The notes under the pieces are model-generated. The model searched no databases and had not been told where the DNA came from. It was given only the letters and a program-made list of their open reading frames with translations. Shown piece after piece: positions 20,460 to 29,850 of a stretch of DNA of 64,000 nt. The number at the start of each line of letters is the position of its first letter. The first letter of the stretch is position 1. The translations under genes and the position numbers were made by a program. This DNA is from Geodermatophilus pulveris (GTDB lineage Bacteria > Actinomycetota > Actinomycetes > Mycobacteriales > Geodermatophilaceae). Where the stretch lies: contig NZ_FZOO01000004.1 in assembly GCF_900188375.1 (NCBI RefSeq), positions 62,001-126,000 on the forward strand, in the 5' to 3' direction.

Positions 20460-20963
20460 GTGGCGGAGTCGATCGTGGTCCGAGTGGCCTCGGCCGGGGA
20501 CCTGCTGGCGGTCCCCGCCGTCGAGGAGGCCGCCGACCGGCTGTTCCGCGACCGCGGCGTCCGGGACCTGCCGCCCGCGGCCCCCGCCGCCGCGCGCGCC
20601 GAGGCGTGGCGGGTGCTCGTCGCCGGGCGGCCGGTGCAGGGGTTCGCCGTCCTGGAGCGGGTGGACGGCGACGCGCACCTGGAGCAGCTGTCGGTGCACC
20701 CCGCGGCCATGCGGCAGGGCATCGGGGCGGCGCTGCTGCGGGCGTCGGTGTCGCTGGCCTGGGCCGTCGGTGCCCGGCGGGTCTCGCTGCTGACCTACGC
20801 CGACGTGCCGTGGAACGCGCCCTGGTACGCCCGGCACGGCTGGCGGGTGACCGACGACCTCGGGCCGGGCCTGCGGGCCCTCGCCGAGTCGGCGGTCGAG
20901 CGGGACCTGGGCCGGCACGGCCGCCGGGTCGCGATGGTCCGTCCCGTCCGCGACCCCGGCTGA
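20460..20963 (+). CDS. GNAT-family N-acetyltransferase
   Basis: 167 residues from GTG 20460; GTG 20475 is equally possible. The acetyl-CoA-binding motif A is LEQLSVHPAAMRQGIGAALLRASV (read as strand, R-x-x-G-x-G loop and helix), followed by VSLLTYADVPWNAPWYARHGWR, the usual motif B. Substrate unidentified. It diverges from the FUSC gene with 46 bp between starts and precedes the Nif3-like gene by 32 bp. Confidence 0.85.
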   Translation: MAESIVVRVASAGDLLAVPAVEEAADRLFRDRGVRDLPPAAPAAARAEAWRVLVAGRPVQGFAVLERVDGDAHLEQLSVHPAAMRQGIGAALLRASVSLAWAVGARRVSLLTYADVPWNAPWYARHGWRVTDDLGPGLRALAESAVERDLGRHGRRVAMVRPVRDPG

Positions 20964-20995
20964 CCGCCCCCGGGCCCCTCCCTAGGCTGCCGCGC

Positions 20996-21817
20996 GTGAC
21001 CGTGACCCTGGGGGAGGTCGTCGCCGCCCTCGACGCGCGCTACGACCCGGCGCTGGCCGAGGACTGGGACGCCGTCGGGCTGGTCTGCGGCGACCCCGCC
21101 GAGCCGGTGCGGCGGGTGCTGTTCGCCGTCGACCCGGTGACCGCGGTCGTCGACGAGGTGCTGGAGACCGGCGCGCAGCTGCTGGTCACCCACCACCCGC
21201 TGTTCCTCACCGCCGTGCACGGCGTCCCGGCCGACGACCCGAGGGGCCGGCTGGTGCACCGGCTGGTCCGGGCCGGGGCCGGGCTGTTCGTCGCGCACAC
21301 CAACGCCGACCGCGCCCCGGACCACGGGGTGAACGACGCGCTCGCCGCGGTCCTGGGGCTCACCGACACCCGCCCGCTGCAGCCCGCGGCCGCCGACCGG
21401 CGCGCGGGGCTGGGCCGGGTCGGCCGGCTGCCCGGGGCGGTGACCCTCGCGGAGTTCGCCCGGCTCGCCGCCGGCGCGCTGCCGGACACCGTCGGCGGCG
21501 TCCGCGCGGCCGGGGACCCCGGGCGCCCGGTGCGGACCGTCGCCGTGTGCGGCGGCAGCGGCGGCTCGCTGCTCCCGGCCGCGGCCGCCGCCGGCGCCGA
21601 CGTCCTGCTCACCAGCGACCTGCGCCACCACCCGGTGACCGACGTGCTGGAGGCGGGCGGCCCCGCGGTGTGCGACGTGGCGCACTTCGCCTCCGAGTGG
21701 CCCTGGCTGCCGGTCGCCGCGGACGTGCTGCGCGGGGACCTGTCCGGGCGGGTGGAGGTCGCCGTCTCCCGGTGGCGCACGGACCCGTGGACGGCGTACG
21801 CCGGCGCCGGCCGCTGA
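20996..21817 (+). CDS. Nif3-like dinuclear metal centre protein
   Basis: 273 residues from GTG 20996. Nif3 proteins form hexamers with two metals per subunit; some are annotated as GTP cyclohydrolase I type 2, but the cellular role is unsettled. The metal ligands appear in LVTHHPLFLT, in VAHTNADRAPDHG and in VAHFASEWP. Other family signatures are EDWDAVGLVCGD at the start and LTSDLRHHPVTD. It leads an operon-like row with the zinc-ribbon and RNase H genes, the same order as Rv2230c-Rv2229c-Rv2228c. Confidence 0.92.
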   Translation: MTVTLGEVVAALDARYDPALAEDWDAVGLVCGDPAEPVRRVLFAVDPVTAVVDEVLETGAQLLVTHHPLFLTAVHGVPADDPRGRLVHRLVRAGAGLFVAHTNADRAPDHGVNDALAAVLGLTDTRPLQPAAADRRAGLGRVGRLPGAVTLAEFARLAAGALPDTVGGVRAAGDPGRPVRTVAVCGGSGGSLLPAAAAAGADVLLTSDLRHHPVTDVLEAGGPAVCDVAHFASEWPWLPVAADVLRGDLSGRVEVAVSRWRTDPWTAYAGAGR

Positions 21818-21863
21818 CGGCACGTGGGCCGGGTACCGGGCCGGCCCCCGGTAGGTTGAGCCG

Positions 21864-22604
21864 GTGAAGGCCGACCACTTCGACCAGCAGAGGCTCCTGG
21901 CCCTCGCCGCGGAGGACGTCGCGCTGGGCCAGCTGGCCCACCGCCGGCGCACCCTCCCCGAGAACGCCGCGGTCGAGGCCGCCGCCGACGCCGAGCGGGA
22001 GCTGTCCGCCGCCGTCGTCCGCGCCGAGACCGAGGTGCGCGACCTGCAGCGGGAGGTGACGCGGCTGGAGGCCGACGTGGAGACGGTGCGCAAGCGGGTG
22101 GCCCGCGATCAGGGCCTGCTGGACTCCGGCAGCGTCTCGGCCAAGCAGATGACCGACCTGCAGCACGAGATGACGTCCCTGGCGCGCCGGCAGTCGGACC
22201 TGGAGGACCAGGAGCTCGAGCTGATGGAGCAGCTGGAGACCGCGGAGAAGACGCTCGCCGAGGCGCGCACGGGCCACGAGGCGGCGCAGGCGCAGCTGGT
22301 CCGCGCCGAGGAGCTGCGCGACGCCGCCGTGGCTGACATCGCGGACGGGACGGCGAGCCACGAGGCCGCCCGCAGTGAGGCCGCCTCCCGCATCCCGGCG
22401 GACCTGCTGGCGCTGTACGAGCGGATCCGCGCCCAGACCGGCGGCACCGGCGCGGCGGTGCTCAAGGCCCGCCAGTGCCAGGGCTGCCGCATCGAGCTCA
22501 ACGGCCGGGAGCTGGCCGCCGTCCGCAACGCCGACCCGCACGAGGTGGTGCGGTGCGAGAACTGCGGCCGGGTGCTGGTCCGGACGGCGGAGAGCGGCCT
22601 GTGA
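21864..22604 (+). CDS. Coiled-coil protein with C-terminal C4 zinc ribbon
   Basis: 246 residues from GTG 21864. Residues about 10-185 form a long charged coiled coil (many Glu, Ala, Gln, Arg heptads). The end holds a C4 zinc ribbon: CQGCRIELNG and CENCGRVLV. The family (Rv2229c, C4-type zinc-ribbon, once DUF164) is conserved between Nif3 and RNase H genes in actinobacteria. Homologues in other bacteria have been linked to nucleic-acid handling or flagellar formation, but no role is established here. Cytoplasmic. Confidence 0.9.
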   Translation: MKADHFDQQRLLALAAEDVALGQLAHRRRTLPENAAVEAAADAERELSAAVVRAETEVRDLQREVTRLEADVETVRKRVARDQGLLDSGSVSAKQMTDLQHEMTSLARRQSDLEDQELELMEQLETAEKTLAEARTGHEAAQAQLVRAEELRDAAVADIADGTASHEAARSEAASRIPADLLALYERIRAQTGGTGAAVLKARQCQGCRIELNGRELAAVRNADPHEVVRCENCGRVLVRTAESGL

Positions 22605-22683
22605 GGACGACGGGCGAGGGAGCATCGCAGGGAGCGCCAGCGACCGAGGAGCGGATCGAGTCCGGAGCCGAACGGGGTGCACT

Positions 22684-23778
22684 GTGACGCGCCGCCTGGT
22701 CGTCGAGGCCGACGGGGGATCGCGGGGCAACCCGGGCCCGGCCGGCTACGGCGCGCTGGTCCGCGACGCCGCGACCGGGCGGGTGCTCGCCGAGCGGGCC
22801 GCGTCGGTGGGGCGGGCCACCAACAACGTCGCCGAGTACGGCGGCCTGGTCGCCGGCCTGCAGGCCGCCCTGGACCTGGACCCTCAGGCTGAGGTCGAGG
22901 TCCGGATGGACTCCAAACTCGTCGTCGAGCAGATGTCCGGGCGGTGGAAGGTCAAGCACCCCGACATGCAGGAGCTGGCGCGGGAGGCCCAGGCCCTCGC
23001 CCGGCAGCTGGGCGGCGTCCGCTACACGTGGGTGCCCCGGGCGCAGAACGGCGCCGCGGACGCGCTGGCCAACAGCGCCATGGACGGCCGGCCGGTGCAC
23101 CGTGACCTCGCCGCCGAGCCGACCACGGTGGGGGACGACGTCCAGCCGGTGGCCTCCCGCGCGCCCGCCGTCACCACGGTCACGCACCTGCTGCGGCACG
23201 GCCGCACGGAGCACACCCCGGAACGCCGGTACAGCGGCCGCAACGACCTGCCGCTGTCGGCCACCGGCCGGGCGGAGGCCGAGGCCGCGGCGAAGCGGGC
23301 CGGCGAGCTGGGCATCGAGGTGGTCGTGGCCTCGCCGCTGCGGCGCACCCGGGAGACCGCCGAGGCCGTCGCCGCCGTCCTCGGCCTGCCGGTCGAGTTC
23401 GACGACGACCTGGTCGAGCTGGACTTCGGCGACCTCGAGGGGCTCACCGCCGCGGAGGCCCGGCAGCGGCACCCGCTGGCCGCCCGCCGGTTCGCCGAGG
23501 ACGTCACCGTGGCCGCCCCGGGCGGGGAGTCGGTCGCCGACGTCAGCGCCCGGGTGGCCCGCGCCCGGGCCCGCATCCTGCGCGGGCACACCGGGCGGAC
23601 GGTGCTCGTCGTGTCGCACGTGACGCCGATCAAGCTGCTGCTGGCCGCGGGCCTCGACGTGCCCGACGAGGTCGTGCACCGGGTGTTCCTCGAGGCGGCG
23701 TCGCTGAGCACCGTGGCCTGGTCCACCGACGGGCGGTCCTCCGTCCGCCTGGTCAACGACACCGGCCACCTCCGCTGA
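22684..23778 (+). CDS. Bifunctional RNase H / histidine phosphatase (CobC-like) fusion
   Basis: 364 residues from GTG 22684. Residues 1-135 are RNase [18 protein letters not shown] with the first catalytic Asp, [10 protein letters not shown] with Glu, [13 protein letters not shown] with the second Asp, and [10 protein letters not shown] with the fourth carboxylate. Residues about 165-364 are a histidine phosphatase: [22 protein letters not shown] and [13 protein letters not shown]. In mycobacteria the homologue Rv2228c degrades RNA-DNA hybrids and its C-terminal part acts as an alpha-ribazole phosphatase. Separated from the zinc-ribbon gene by 79 bp without evident function. Confidence 0.93.
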   Translation: MTRRLVVEADGGSRGNPGPAGYGALVRDAATGRVLAERAASVGRATNNVAEYGGLVAGLQAALDLDPQAEVEVRMDSKLVVEQMSGRWKVKHPDMQELAREAQALARQLGGVRYTWVPRAQNGAADALANSAMDGRPVHRDLAAEPTTVGDDVQPVASRAPAVTTVTHLLRHGRTEHTPERRYSGRNDLPLSATGRAEAEAAAKRAGELGIEVVVASPLRRTRETAEAVAAVLGLPVEFDDDLVELDFGDLEGLTAAEARQRHPLAARRFAEDVTVAAPGGESVADVSARVARARARILRGHTGRTVLVVSHVTPIKLLLAAGLDVPDEVVHRVFLEAASLSTVAWSTDGRSSVRLVNDTGHLR

Positions 23779-23805
23779 GCGGCGTGCGGGGAAGCCCGCA
23801 CCGCT
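23778..23805 (+). terminator. Candidate intrinsic terminator after the RNase H gene
   Basis: Hairpin with GTGCGGG-GAAG-CCCGCAC as upper stem and loop, extended below by AGCG/CGCT across a 2-nt bulge. It starts in the stop codon. A U-run is lacking, as is common in high-GC actinobacteria. Confidence 0.55.
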
Positions 23806-23851
23806 GCCCGCTGTTGACGTCGACGACGCCCGCGCAACACCTGGAGAGCCC

Positions 23852-24883
23852 GTGACCGCCAGCACCGCGCCCGCCACCCCCGCCGTCAGCGGCGACGAGC
23901 GCACGCTCTCACCGTCCGAGTACGAGGCCTGGGCGGCCGAGGTCCGCCGGCTGGCCGAGCAGCGCGGCGCGGTGATCCTGGCGCACAACTACCAGGTCCC
24001 CAAGATCCAGGACGTCGCGCACGTCACCGGCGACTCGCTGTACCTGTCGCGGGTCGCCGCCCAGACCGACGCCCGGGAGATCGTCTTCTGCGGCGTCCAC
24101 TTCATGGCCGAGACGGCGAAGATCCTCTCCCCGGACAAGACCGTGCTGCTGCCCGACCACGACGCCGGCTGCTCGCTGGCCGACTCCATCACCGCCGGGC
24201 AGCTGCGCGAGTGGAAGGCCGAGCACCCCGGCGCGGTCGTCGTCAGCTACGTCAACACCACCGCGGCGGTCAAGGCCGAGACCGACATCTGCTGCACGTC
24301 GTCCAACGCCGCCGACGTGATCCGGTCGATCCCCGAGGACCGCGAGGTGCTGTTCTGCCCCGACCAGTTCCTCGGCGCGCACGTCAGGCGGGTGACCGGG
24401 CGGCAGGACATCCACGTGTGGGCCGGGGAGTGCCACGTGCACGCCGGCATCAGCCCCTCCGACGTCCGCGCTCAGGTGGCCGCCCACCCGGACGCCGAGA
24501 TCCTGGTACACCCCGAGTGCGGCTGCACCACCTCGGTGCTGGACCTGGTGAGCCACGGCGACCTGCCGGCCGAGCGCACCCGGGTGCTGTCGACCGGCGG
24601 CATGGTCGAGCAGGCGGCGGCGACCCGGGCGCCGCAGGTGCTGGTCGCCACCGAGGTCGGCATCCTGCACCAGCTGCGGGCACTGAACGCCGGCACGCAG
24701 TTCATCGCGATGAACGACCGCGCCGCCTGCCGCTACATGAAGATGATCACCCCGGCCAAGCTGCTGCGGACGCTGCGCACCGGCCAGGGGGCGGTGGACG
24801 TCGACCCCGCGACCGCCGCGCGCGCCCGCCGCGCGGTGGAGGCGATGATCGCCATCGGCGAGCCCGGCCGCGGCGGGGAGTGA
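23852..24883 (+). CDS. nadA: Quinolinate synthase A
   Basis: 343 residues from GTG 23852, with CTGGAGAG in front. NadA condenses iminoaspartate with dihydroxyacetone phosphate to quinolinate, an early step in NAD synthesis, using an oxygen-sensitive [4Fe-4S] cluster. Family motifs: [22 protein letters not shown], the cysteine pair [21 protein letters not shown] and [14 protein letters not shown]. No nadB or nadC lies next to it in the window; nadE, the last NAD-synthesis step, is 32 kb away on the other strand. The preceding TTGACG at 23814 has no convincing -10. Confidence 0.96.
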   Translation: MTASTAPATPAVSGDERTLSPSEYEAWAAEVRRLAEQRGAVILAHNYQVPKIQDVAHVTGDSLYLSRVAAQTDAREIVFCGVHFMAETAKILSPDKTVLLPDHDAGCSLADSITAGQLREWKAEHPGAVVVSYVNTTAAVKAETDICCTSSNAADVIRSIPEDREVLFCPDQFLGAHVRRVTGRQDIHVWAGECHVHAGISPSDVRAQVAAHPDAEILVHPECGCTTSVLDLVSHGDLPAERTRVLSTGGMVEQAAATRAPQVLVATEVGILHQLRALNAGTQFIAMNDRAACRYMKMITPAKLLRTLRTGQGAVDVDPATAARARRAVEAMIAIGEPGRGGE

Positions 24884-24918
24884 GGAGCCGCGTCACGGTG
24901 GTCCGGGCCGCGTCCGGA

Positions 24919-25116
24919 TCAGTGCGCGGCGTCGCCGGACAGGTCGGTGACGATGGCCCGGAAGGTGCTGGTGTCGACCTCGTCGTCCACCGTGACGCGG
25001 ACGATGTCGGACACCTGCTGGGGCGAGGTCGGGCGCAGCGCGTCCACGCGGGCCGCGGCGATGAGGTGCAGCTGGTGGACCCGCCCGGTCGGGCAGTCGC
25101 TGGGGGAGGCAGCCAT
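24919..25116 (-). CDS. Small hypothetical protein (65 aa)
   Basis: ATG 25116 to a TGA at 24919, 65 residues, with G or C in nearly all third positions, as expected of real coding DNA here. Sequence segments HQLHLIAAARVDALRPTSPQ and VTVDDEVDTSTFRAIVTDLS suggest a small alpha/beta fold. I do not recognise the family. No membrane segment. It converges with nadA, 35 bp away. Confidence 0.6.
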   Translation of the reverse strand: MAASPSDCPTGRVHQLHLIAAARVDALRPTSPQQVSDIVRVTVDDEVDTSTFRAIVTDLSGDAAH

Positions 25117-25205
25117 GTGCCGACGGTAGGCAGCGCCGCCCGGGGCGGCGGGGGAGTGCCGGTGGCGTGTCGGGACCGTCCGTCACACCCGCCCCGCCCG
25201 ACGCC

Positions 25206-25961
25206 TCAGATCCGGGTGAACAGGTACACCGAGACCGCGATGCCGAAGACCACGATGAACACCCGCAGCGGCGTCACCGGGATGCGGGTGGCGATGCGGG
25301 CGCCGAGGAAGCCGCCGATCAGGCTGGCCGGGGCGGCGACGGCGACGACCAGCCAGTCCACCGGGCCGAAGATCGCGAAGATGACCAGACTGACGGTGGC
25401 GGTGACCGCCGACAGTGCGGACTTCAGCGCGTTGGCCAGCTTGAGCCGGTGCAGGCCCACGCCGAGGATGCCGACCAGGATCACCCCGAGCGCGCCGCCG
25501 AAGTAGCCGCCGTAGACGGTGGCGAGGAACAGCGCGAGGTACAGCCACACCGGGTCGTGCCGCGCGCCGCCCTCCTCGGCCTTCCGGAGCCGCCGGGTGA
25601 GCAGCGGCTGGACGGCGAGCAGCAGGCTGGCCAGCAGCACGAGGACCGGGACGACGACGTCGAAGGCCTCGCTGGGCGTGGTGAGCAGCAGCACGCTGCC
25701 CGCGGCGCCGCCGAGCAGCGCCACGACGCCGAAGCGCACCAGCCGGCTCCGCTGCCCGGCGTACTCCCGCCGGAACCCGACCACCCCGCCGAGGTAGCCC
25801 GGCCACTGGGCGACGGAGTTCGTGACGTTGGCCGCCACGGTGCCGAGCCCGAGGGCGACGAGGGTCGGGAAGAGGATCAGCGATCCGCCGCCGGCCACGG
25901 AGTTGATCGCACCGGCGAGGAGGGCGACGCCCGCCGCGATGGCCAGGTCGAGGGCGGACAC
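25206..25961 (-). CDS. TSUP-family (TauE/SafE) membrane transporter
   Basis: 251 residues from GTG 25961. Seven or eight hydrophobic helices with the two TSUP repeats: AINSVAGGGSLILFPTLVAL near the N-terminus and YGGYFGGALGVILVGILG in the second half. The family exports or imports sulfite, sulfonates or sulfoacetate across the plasma membrane; the substrate here is unknown. It diverges from the DoxX-like gene with 24 bp between starts. Confidence 0.9.
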   Translation of the reverse strand: MSALDLAIAAGVALLAGAINSVAGGGSLILFPTLVALGLGTVAANVTNSVAQWPGYLGGVVGFRREYAGQRSRLVRFGVVALLGGAAGSVLLLTTPSEAFDVVVPVLVLLASLLLAVQPLLTRRLRKAEEGGARHDPVWLYLALFLATVYGGYFGGALGVILVGILGVGLHRLKLANALKSALSAVTATVSLVIFAIFGPVDWLVVAVAAPASLIGGFLGARIATRIPVTPLRVFIVVFGIAVSVYLFTRI

Positions 25962-25985
25962 GGACGGCGAGCCTACGGTGCCCCT

Positions 25986-26345
25986 GTGCGGCTCACGCGG
26001 ACGGCGACGGGACTGGCGGCGGCGCTCGGCGGGTCGGGGGTGCTGCACCTGCTCCGGCCGCGGACCTTCGAGTGGCTCGTCCCGCCGGAGCTGGGCGAGG
26101 CCCGCGCCTGGGTGTACGCCAGCGGGGTGGCCGAGATCGGCACCGCCGCGCTCATGGCGGTGCCCGCGACGCGGCGGACCGGGGGCTGGGCCGCGGCCGG
26201 GCTGCTGGTCGCCTTCGTCCCGGCGCACCTGCACACCCTCCGGGTGGTGCCTCGGCGTCCGGTGCCGCTGACGGTCGCCGCCGTCCGGCTGGTGCTGCAG
26301 GCGCCGATGGTCGGCGTGGCCCTCGGCGTGGCGAGGAGCCGGTGA
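25986..26345 (+). CDS. DoxX-like small membrane protein
   Basis: 119 residues from GTG 25986. Four hydrophobic segments with the pattern GLAAALGGSGVLHLLRP, VYASGVAEIGTAALMAVP, WAAAGLLVAFVPAHLH and VRLVLQAPMVGVAL. This matches the DoxX/DUF4267-like group, whose function is mostly unknown and sometimes linked to thiol or quinone stress. It overlaps the next gene by 4 bp (GTGA). Confidence 0.72.
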   Translation: MRLTRTATGLAAALGGSGVLHLLRPRTFEWLVPPELGEARAWVYASGVAEIGTAALMAVPATRRTGGWAAAGLLVAFVPAHLHTLRVVPRRPVPLTVAAVRLVLQAPMVGVALGVARSR

Positions 26346-27049
26346 GCACCGTCGTCCTCGTCGCGGGCGCCTGGCACGGCGCCTGGTGCTGGCAGCGGGT
26401 GCTGCCCGCGCTGTGGCGCGCCGGGCACGTCGCCGTCCCGGTGCCGCTGACCGGGGTGGGAGAGCGGGCCCACCAGCTGTCCGCGGAGGTCGGCCTGGGC
26501 ACGCACGTGGAGGACGTCGTGGCCACGGTGCGCGCCCAGGAGTGCCGGGACGCCGTCCTCGTCGGGCACAGCTACGGCGGGCTGGTGGTCACCGGGGCGG
26601 CCGACCGGCTGGGTTCCGAGGTGGGCAGGCTGGTGTACCTCGACGCCGTCGTCCCCCTGCCCGGGCGCAGCTGGGCCGACTCCGTCCCGGAGGCCACCCG
26701 TGCCCAGCGGGAGGCGCTGATCACCGCCCACGGCCACATCCCGCCGGCGCCGGCTGCGGCCTACGGGCTGACCGGGGACGACGCGGCGTGGGTGGAGCGG
26801 CGGCAGACCCCGCACCCGGCCGGCGCCTTCGCCGAGCCGCTGCACTTCGACGCCGGCCGGTGGGCGGCCCGCCCGCGCACCTACGTCGACTGCACCGCGC
26901 CGGCGCTGCCGACGATCGAGCCCTCCCGCCGGCTGGTGCGCTCCCAGCCCGGCTGGGAGGTGGTCGGGCTGGCCACCGGGCACGACCCGATGGTCAGCGC
27001 GCCGGAGGAGCTGGCCGCCGTGCTGCTGGCGGCCGCCGACCGCCGCTGA
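26342..27049 (+). CDS. Alpha/beta-hydrolase (EstC / methyl-esterase-like)
   Basis: 235 residues from GTG 26342. The N-terminal VVLVAGAWHGAWCWQRVLPAL, nucleophile Ser in LVGHSYGGLVVTG, and His in GLATGHDPMVSAPEELA are typical of the plant-methylesterase/EstC group of hydrolases. Translationally coupled to the DoxX-like gene. No signal peptide. Substrate unknown. Confidence 0.86.
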   Translation: MSTVVLVAGAWHGAWCWQRVLPALWRAGHVAVPVPLTGVGERAHQLSAEVGLGTHVEDVVATVRAQECRDAVLVGHSYGGLVVTGAADRLGSEVGRLVYLDAVVPLPGRSWADSVPEATRAQREALITAHGHIPPAPAAAYGLTGDDAAWVERRQTPHPAGAFAEPLHFDAGRWAARPRTYVDCTAPALPTIEPSRRLVRSQPGWEVVGLATGHDPMVSAPEELAAVLLAAADRR

Positions 27050-27125
27050 GCGGGTGCGCCCACGCCCCGGTCCGCGGCCGGGAACCGGGCCTGCGCGCAC
27101 ACACCGGTCGGGGCCGGGCGGTCCC

Positions 27126-27605
27126 TCACGCCCGGCCGCGGTGCCGCCGGTGCAGCTCGTGCACCTGCTCGTCCAGCCCGGGCACCGGCCCCTCGACCGG
27201 CACGCCGGGCGCGACGTCGGTGACCGGCAGCGGGCGCACCGGCGCCGGGGGGACGCCGAGGTCGGCCAGCCAGGCGGTGAGCTGGGCCGAGGAGCTGGCG
27301 TAGACGATCCGGCCGAGCCCGACCCAGCCGTGCGCGGCGGCGCACATCGGGCAGTGCTCCCCGGAGGTGTAGACGGTGGCGGCGGCCCGCTCGGCCGGGG
27401 CCAGGTGGGCGGCGGCCCAGCGGGCGATGGCGAACTCCGGGTGCTGGGTGGCGTCGCCGCCGGCCACGTGGTTGTGGTCCTCGAAGCGGACCCGCCCGCC
27501 GGCGTCCACCAGCACCGACCCGAACGGCTCGTCCCCGGCGTCCAGCGCGGCGCGGGCGAGCTCGATGCACCGGCGCAGGTGGGCGCGGTCCGTGTCGTCG
27601 ACCAT
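27126..27605 (-). CDS. Nucleoside/guanine deaminase (CDA superfamily)
   Basis: 159 residues from ATG 27605. The zinc site is seen as QHPEFAIARWAA (His ligand, catalytic Glu) and GEHCPMCAAAHGWVG (two Cys ligands). The usual HAE is HPE here, with ligand and proton shuttle kept; this variant occurs in one clade of nucleoside deaminases. DEPFGSVLVD near the N-terminus fits guanine deaminase-like enzymes. It deaminates a free base or nucleoside rather than tRNA, judging by length and lack of the tRNA-loop residues. Divergent from the PIG-L gene. Confidence 0.82.
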   Translation of the reverse strand: MVDDTDRAHLRRCIELARAALDAGDEPFGSVLVDAGGRVRFEDHNHVAGGDATQHPEFAIARWAAAHLAPAERAAATVYTSGEHCPMCAAAHGWVGLGRIVYASSSAQLTAWLADLGVPPAPVRPLPVTDVAPGVPVEGPVPGLDEQVHELHRRHRGRA

Positions 27606-27653
27606 GCGGCCCATCCTCGCCGCCCGTGGTCCCCCGGGAGCAGACTGCCCGCC

Positions 27654-28373
27654 ATGCCCCCTCTGCCCATGCCCGACGACTGGCAGCGCGCGCTCGTCGT
27701 GGCCGCCCACCCCGACGACATCGAGTACGGCCTGGCCGCGGCCGTCGCGGTGTGGACCGCGGCCGGCAAGGAGGTGCACTACCTGCTGGCCACCCGCGGC
27801 GAGGCCGGGATGGCCGGCGTCCCCCCGGCGGAGGCCGGGCCGCTGCGCGAGGAGGAGGAGCGGCGGTCGGCCGCCGTCGTCGGGGTCACCGAGGTCGAGT
27901 TCCTCGACCACCGCGACGGCGTCCTGGTGGCCGGGCCGGAGCTGCGGCGCGACCTGGCCGCGGCCATCCGGCGGCACCGCCCCGACATGGTCGTCACCGG
28001 CTGGTTCGGCCCGACCTGGACCCCGCCGGGCGTCTCGCCGGCCTACGTGAACTCCGCCGACCACCGGGCGCTCGGCCAGAGCGTGGTCGACGCCGTCGCC
28101 GACGCCGGCAACGAGTGGATCTTCCCCGACCTCCCCGAGCCCCGGTGGGGCGGCGTGCAGTACATCGCCGTCGGGGAGATGACCGACCCGCCGCACCAGG
28201 TGGACGTCGGCGCGGCGGTCGAGCTCGCGGTCGCGTCGCTGTCCGAGCACCGCCGCTACCTCGAGCTGCTGTCCGACGCCCCGGTGGAGGAGCAGGCGCG
28301 GCAGGTCGTCGACATGTCGACCCTCACCGAGGACGGCGTCCGGCGGGTCGGCTTCCGCCTCTACTGGGGATAG
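27654..28373 (+). CDS. PIG-L family deacetylase
   Basis: 239 residues from ATG 27654. The LmbE/PIG-L zinc motif AHPDDIEYG (His, two Asp) and the second histidine region NSADHRALGQ are present. Relatives remove acetyl from N-acetylglucosaminyl conjugates, for example MshB in mycothiol synthesis and Mca in mycothiol conjugate detoxification. Sequence length is shorter than MshB (about 300), so a general PIG-L label is safer. Converges with the DUF2254 gene, 4 bp apart. Confidence 0.86.
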   Translation: MPPLPMPDDWQRALVVAAHPDDIEYGLAAAVAVWTAAGKEVHYLLATRGEAGMAGVPPAEAGPLREEEERRSAAVVGVTEVEFLDHRDGVLVAGPELRRDLAAAIRRHRPDMVVTGWFGPTWTPPGVSPAYVNSADHRALGQSVVDAVADAGNEWIFPDLPEPRWGGVQYIAVGEMTDPPHQVDVGAAVELAVASLSEHRRYLELLSDAPVEEQARQVVDMSTLTEDGVRRVGFRLYWG

Positions 28374-28377
28374 CCCC

Positions 28378-29691
28378 CTACCGGGGATGGCCCTCCGTCG
28401 CCCGACGCGGCGGTCTTGCCGGCGAGGGGACGCCAGCGGTGACCAGTTCCGCGGCCGAGCCGATGCCGGAGGGGTCGGGCACGGTGGCGGCCTCTCGGTC
28501 GGCGTCACTCGGCGCCGCAGCGGCGGCCAGCTCCGCCAGCAGTGCCAGCTGGCGCTCCAGTGGCGGGCGGCGGTCCGGCGGCGCGACCGCCAGCAGGTCG
28601 TCCAAGGCCGACCTCAGCCGCCGGGAGACCTGCGGGGAGCCCGCCCCGGCCTGCCGGAGCTCGTCGAAGGCCAGGCGGACGAAGCCCTCCCACTGCATGG
28701 TGGGCGCCACGAGACGCAGCATCCCGGCCGCGTCGCGGTACCGCCCGGAGTGCAGCGGGCGGCGGGCGATCTGGCGCAGGATGTCGTGCAGCCGGTCGAT
28801 CGCCTGCACGGTGGTCGTCGGGTCGTCGAACGGTCCTGACGACAGCGACCGCACCGCGATGTCGACCAGCATCCTGATGCCGTAGGCGACGTCCTGGTTC
28901 AGCGTGCGCTCGGGACCGAGGACGACGGAACCGGCCACGCGCTTGGGCGACAGCCCCGCCGGGTCGCCGACGACGCGGACCAGCGGTGCCCCGGTGGGCA
29001 CGAAGTCGCCGACCGCCCACAGCAGCTCCAGGCAGCAGCCGGCCTCCCGGGCCTGGGCGACCAGGCGGTCGTGACCGACCTCGAAGACGACCCCGCTCCG
29101 TGGCGCGAGGACGAGGTCCGGTCCCGTGTCCGGATCGGTGCCCTGGTCGGGGTAGACGTGGTCGAGCGTCGTGACGGTGTCACGGGCGACCCACCCGACC
29201 AGCGCCGCGGTCCGCAGCGACTGCGCGATGTGGTTGAGGTACCAGACCAGCGTCCCGATGCAGCCCAGCACCAGGACGATGGCCACGACGACGGCCAGGC
29301 CGGGCACCGTCCCGCCCTCGGGGGTCGTCCGGACGTGCCGCATGGACAGCAGGGCGTGCGTGAACGTGCCGGCGAAGAGCCCGATCGCGGCCTGACTGGG
29401 CCGGTCCTGGAGGATCTGCCGCACGATCCGCGGGGAGAACGTGCCCATCGCCAGCTGCACGGCGACCACGAGCAGGGACAGCACCAGACCGGTCAGGGTC
29501 AGCATCGCGAACGCGATGAGGTAGAGGATCTGCAGTGCCGCCGTCGCGTCGCCGGTGACGCTCTGCGGGACCAGGCTGCCGTCGTCGACCGCGGTCAGGG
29601 TCAGGGACAGGACGATCGCGCCGAGGACGCAGAGCAGGGGGACGAGCCACAGGCTGGTCTTCAGGTAGTGGCTCAGTCGGAACCGTCGCAT
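28378..29691 (-). CDS. DUF2254 membrane protein
   Basis: 437 residues from ATG 29691. Four hydrophobic helices occupy residues about 15-150 (LWLVPLLCVLGAIVLSLTL and others); the segment QLAMGTFSPRIVRQILQDRP between helices is the family signature. The C-terminal 280 residues are soluble and helical. DUF2254 proteins are predicted inner membrane proteins without known function. Alternative name in databases: predicted membrane protein COG4325. Confidence 0.85.
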   Translation of the reverse strand: MRRFRLSHYLKTSLWLVPLLCVLGAIVLSLTLTAVDDGSLVPQSVTGDATAALQILYLIAFAMLTLTGLVLSLLVVAVQLAMGTFSPRIVRQILQDRPSQAAIGLFAGTFTHALLSMRHVRTTPEGGTVPGLAVVVAIVLVLGCIGTLVWYLNHIAQSLRTAALVGWVARDTVTTLDHVYPDQGTDPDTGPDLVLAPRSGVVFEVGHDRLVAQAREAGCCLELLWAVGDFVPTGAPLVRVVGDPAGLSPKRVAGSVVLGPERTLNQDVAYGIRMLVDIAVRSLSSGPFDDPTTTVQAIDRLHDILRQIARRPLHSGRYRDAAGMLRLVAPTMQWEGFVRLAFDELRQAGAGSPQVSRRLRSALDDLLAVAPPDRRPPLERQLALLAELAAAAAPSDADREAATVPDPSGIGSAAELVTAGVPSPARPPRRATEGHPR

Positions 29692-29835
29692 GGTCGTCGT
29701 CGCTCCGCTCGTGAGGTCGTCACCGGGTCGACAGGCCACCGCCGTCCCTGGCCAGCATGGCCGCCGGTCGACCGGCGCGGCACCTCCACGGGTGCGGGCT
29801 CCGGCGGGCCGTGGGCGGGGTCGCGGAGGCCGCTC

Positions 29836-29841
29836 TAGACT
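29836..29841 (+). promoter_or_regulatory. -10 box of the rnpB promoter
   Basis: TAGACT fits the TANNNT consensus and lies 9 bp before the first base of the RNase P RNA P1 stem. The expected -35 region is GC-rich without a clear match. Confidence 0.45.
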
Positions 29842-29850
29842 CCCGGGCAC

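Noticed and set aside
22605-22683. 79-bp spacer with GAGGGAGCATCGCAGGGAGC-like purine-rich sequence as regulatory RNA
   Set aside because: No clear hairpin and no second copy in the window; treated as spacer.
23814-23842. TTGACG as the -35 box of nadA
   Set aside because: No -10 hexamer at the right distance and the start codon would be too close.
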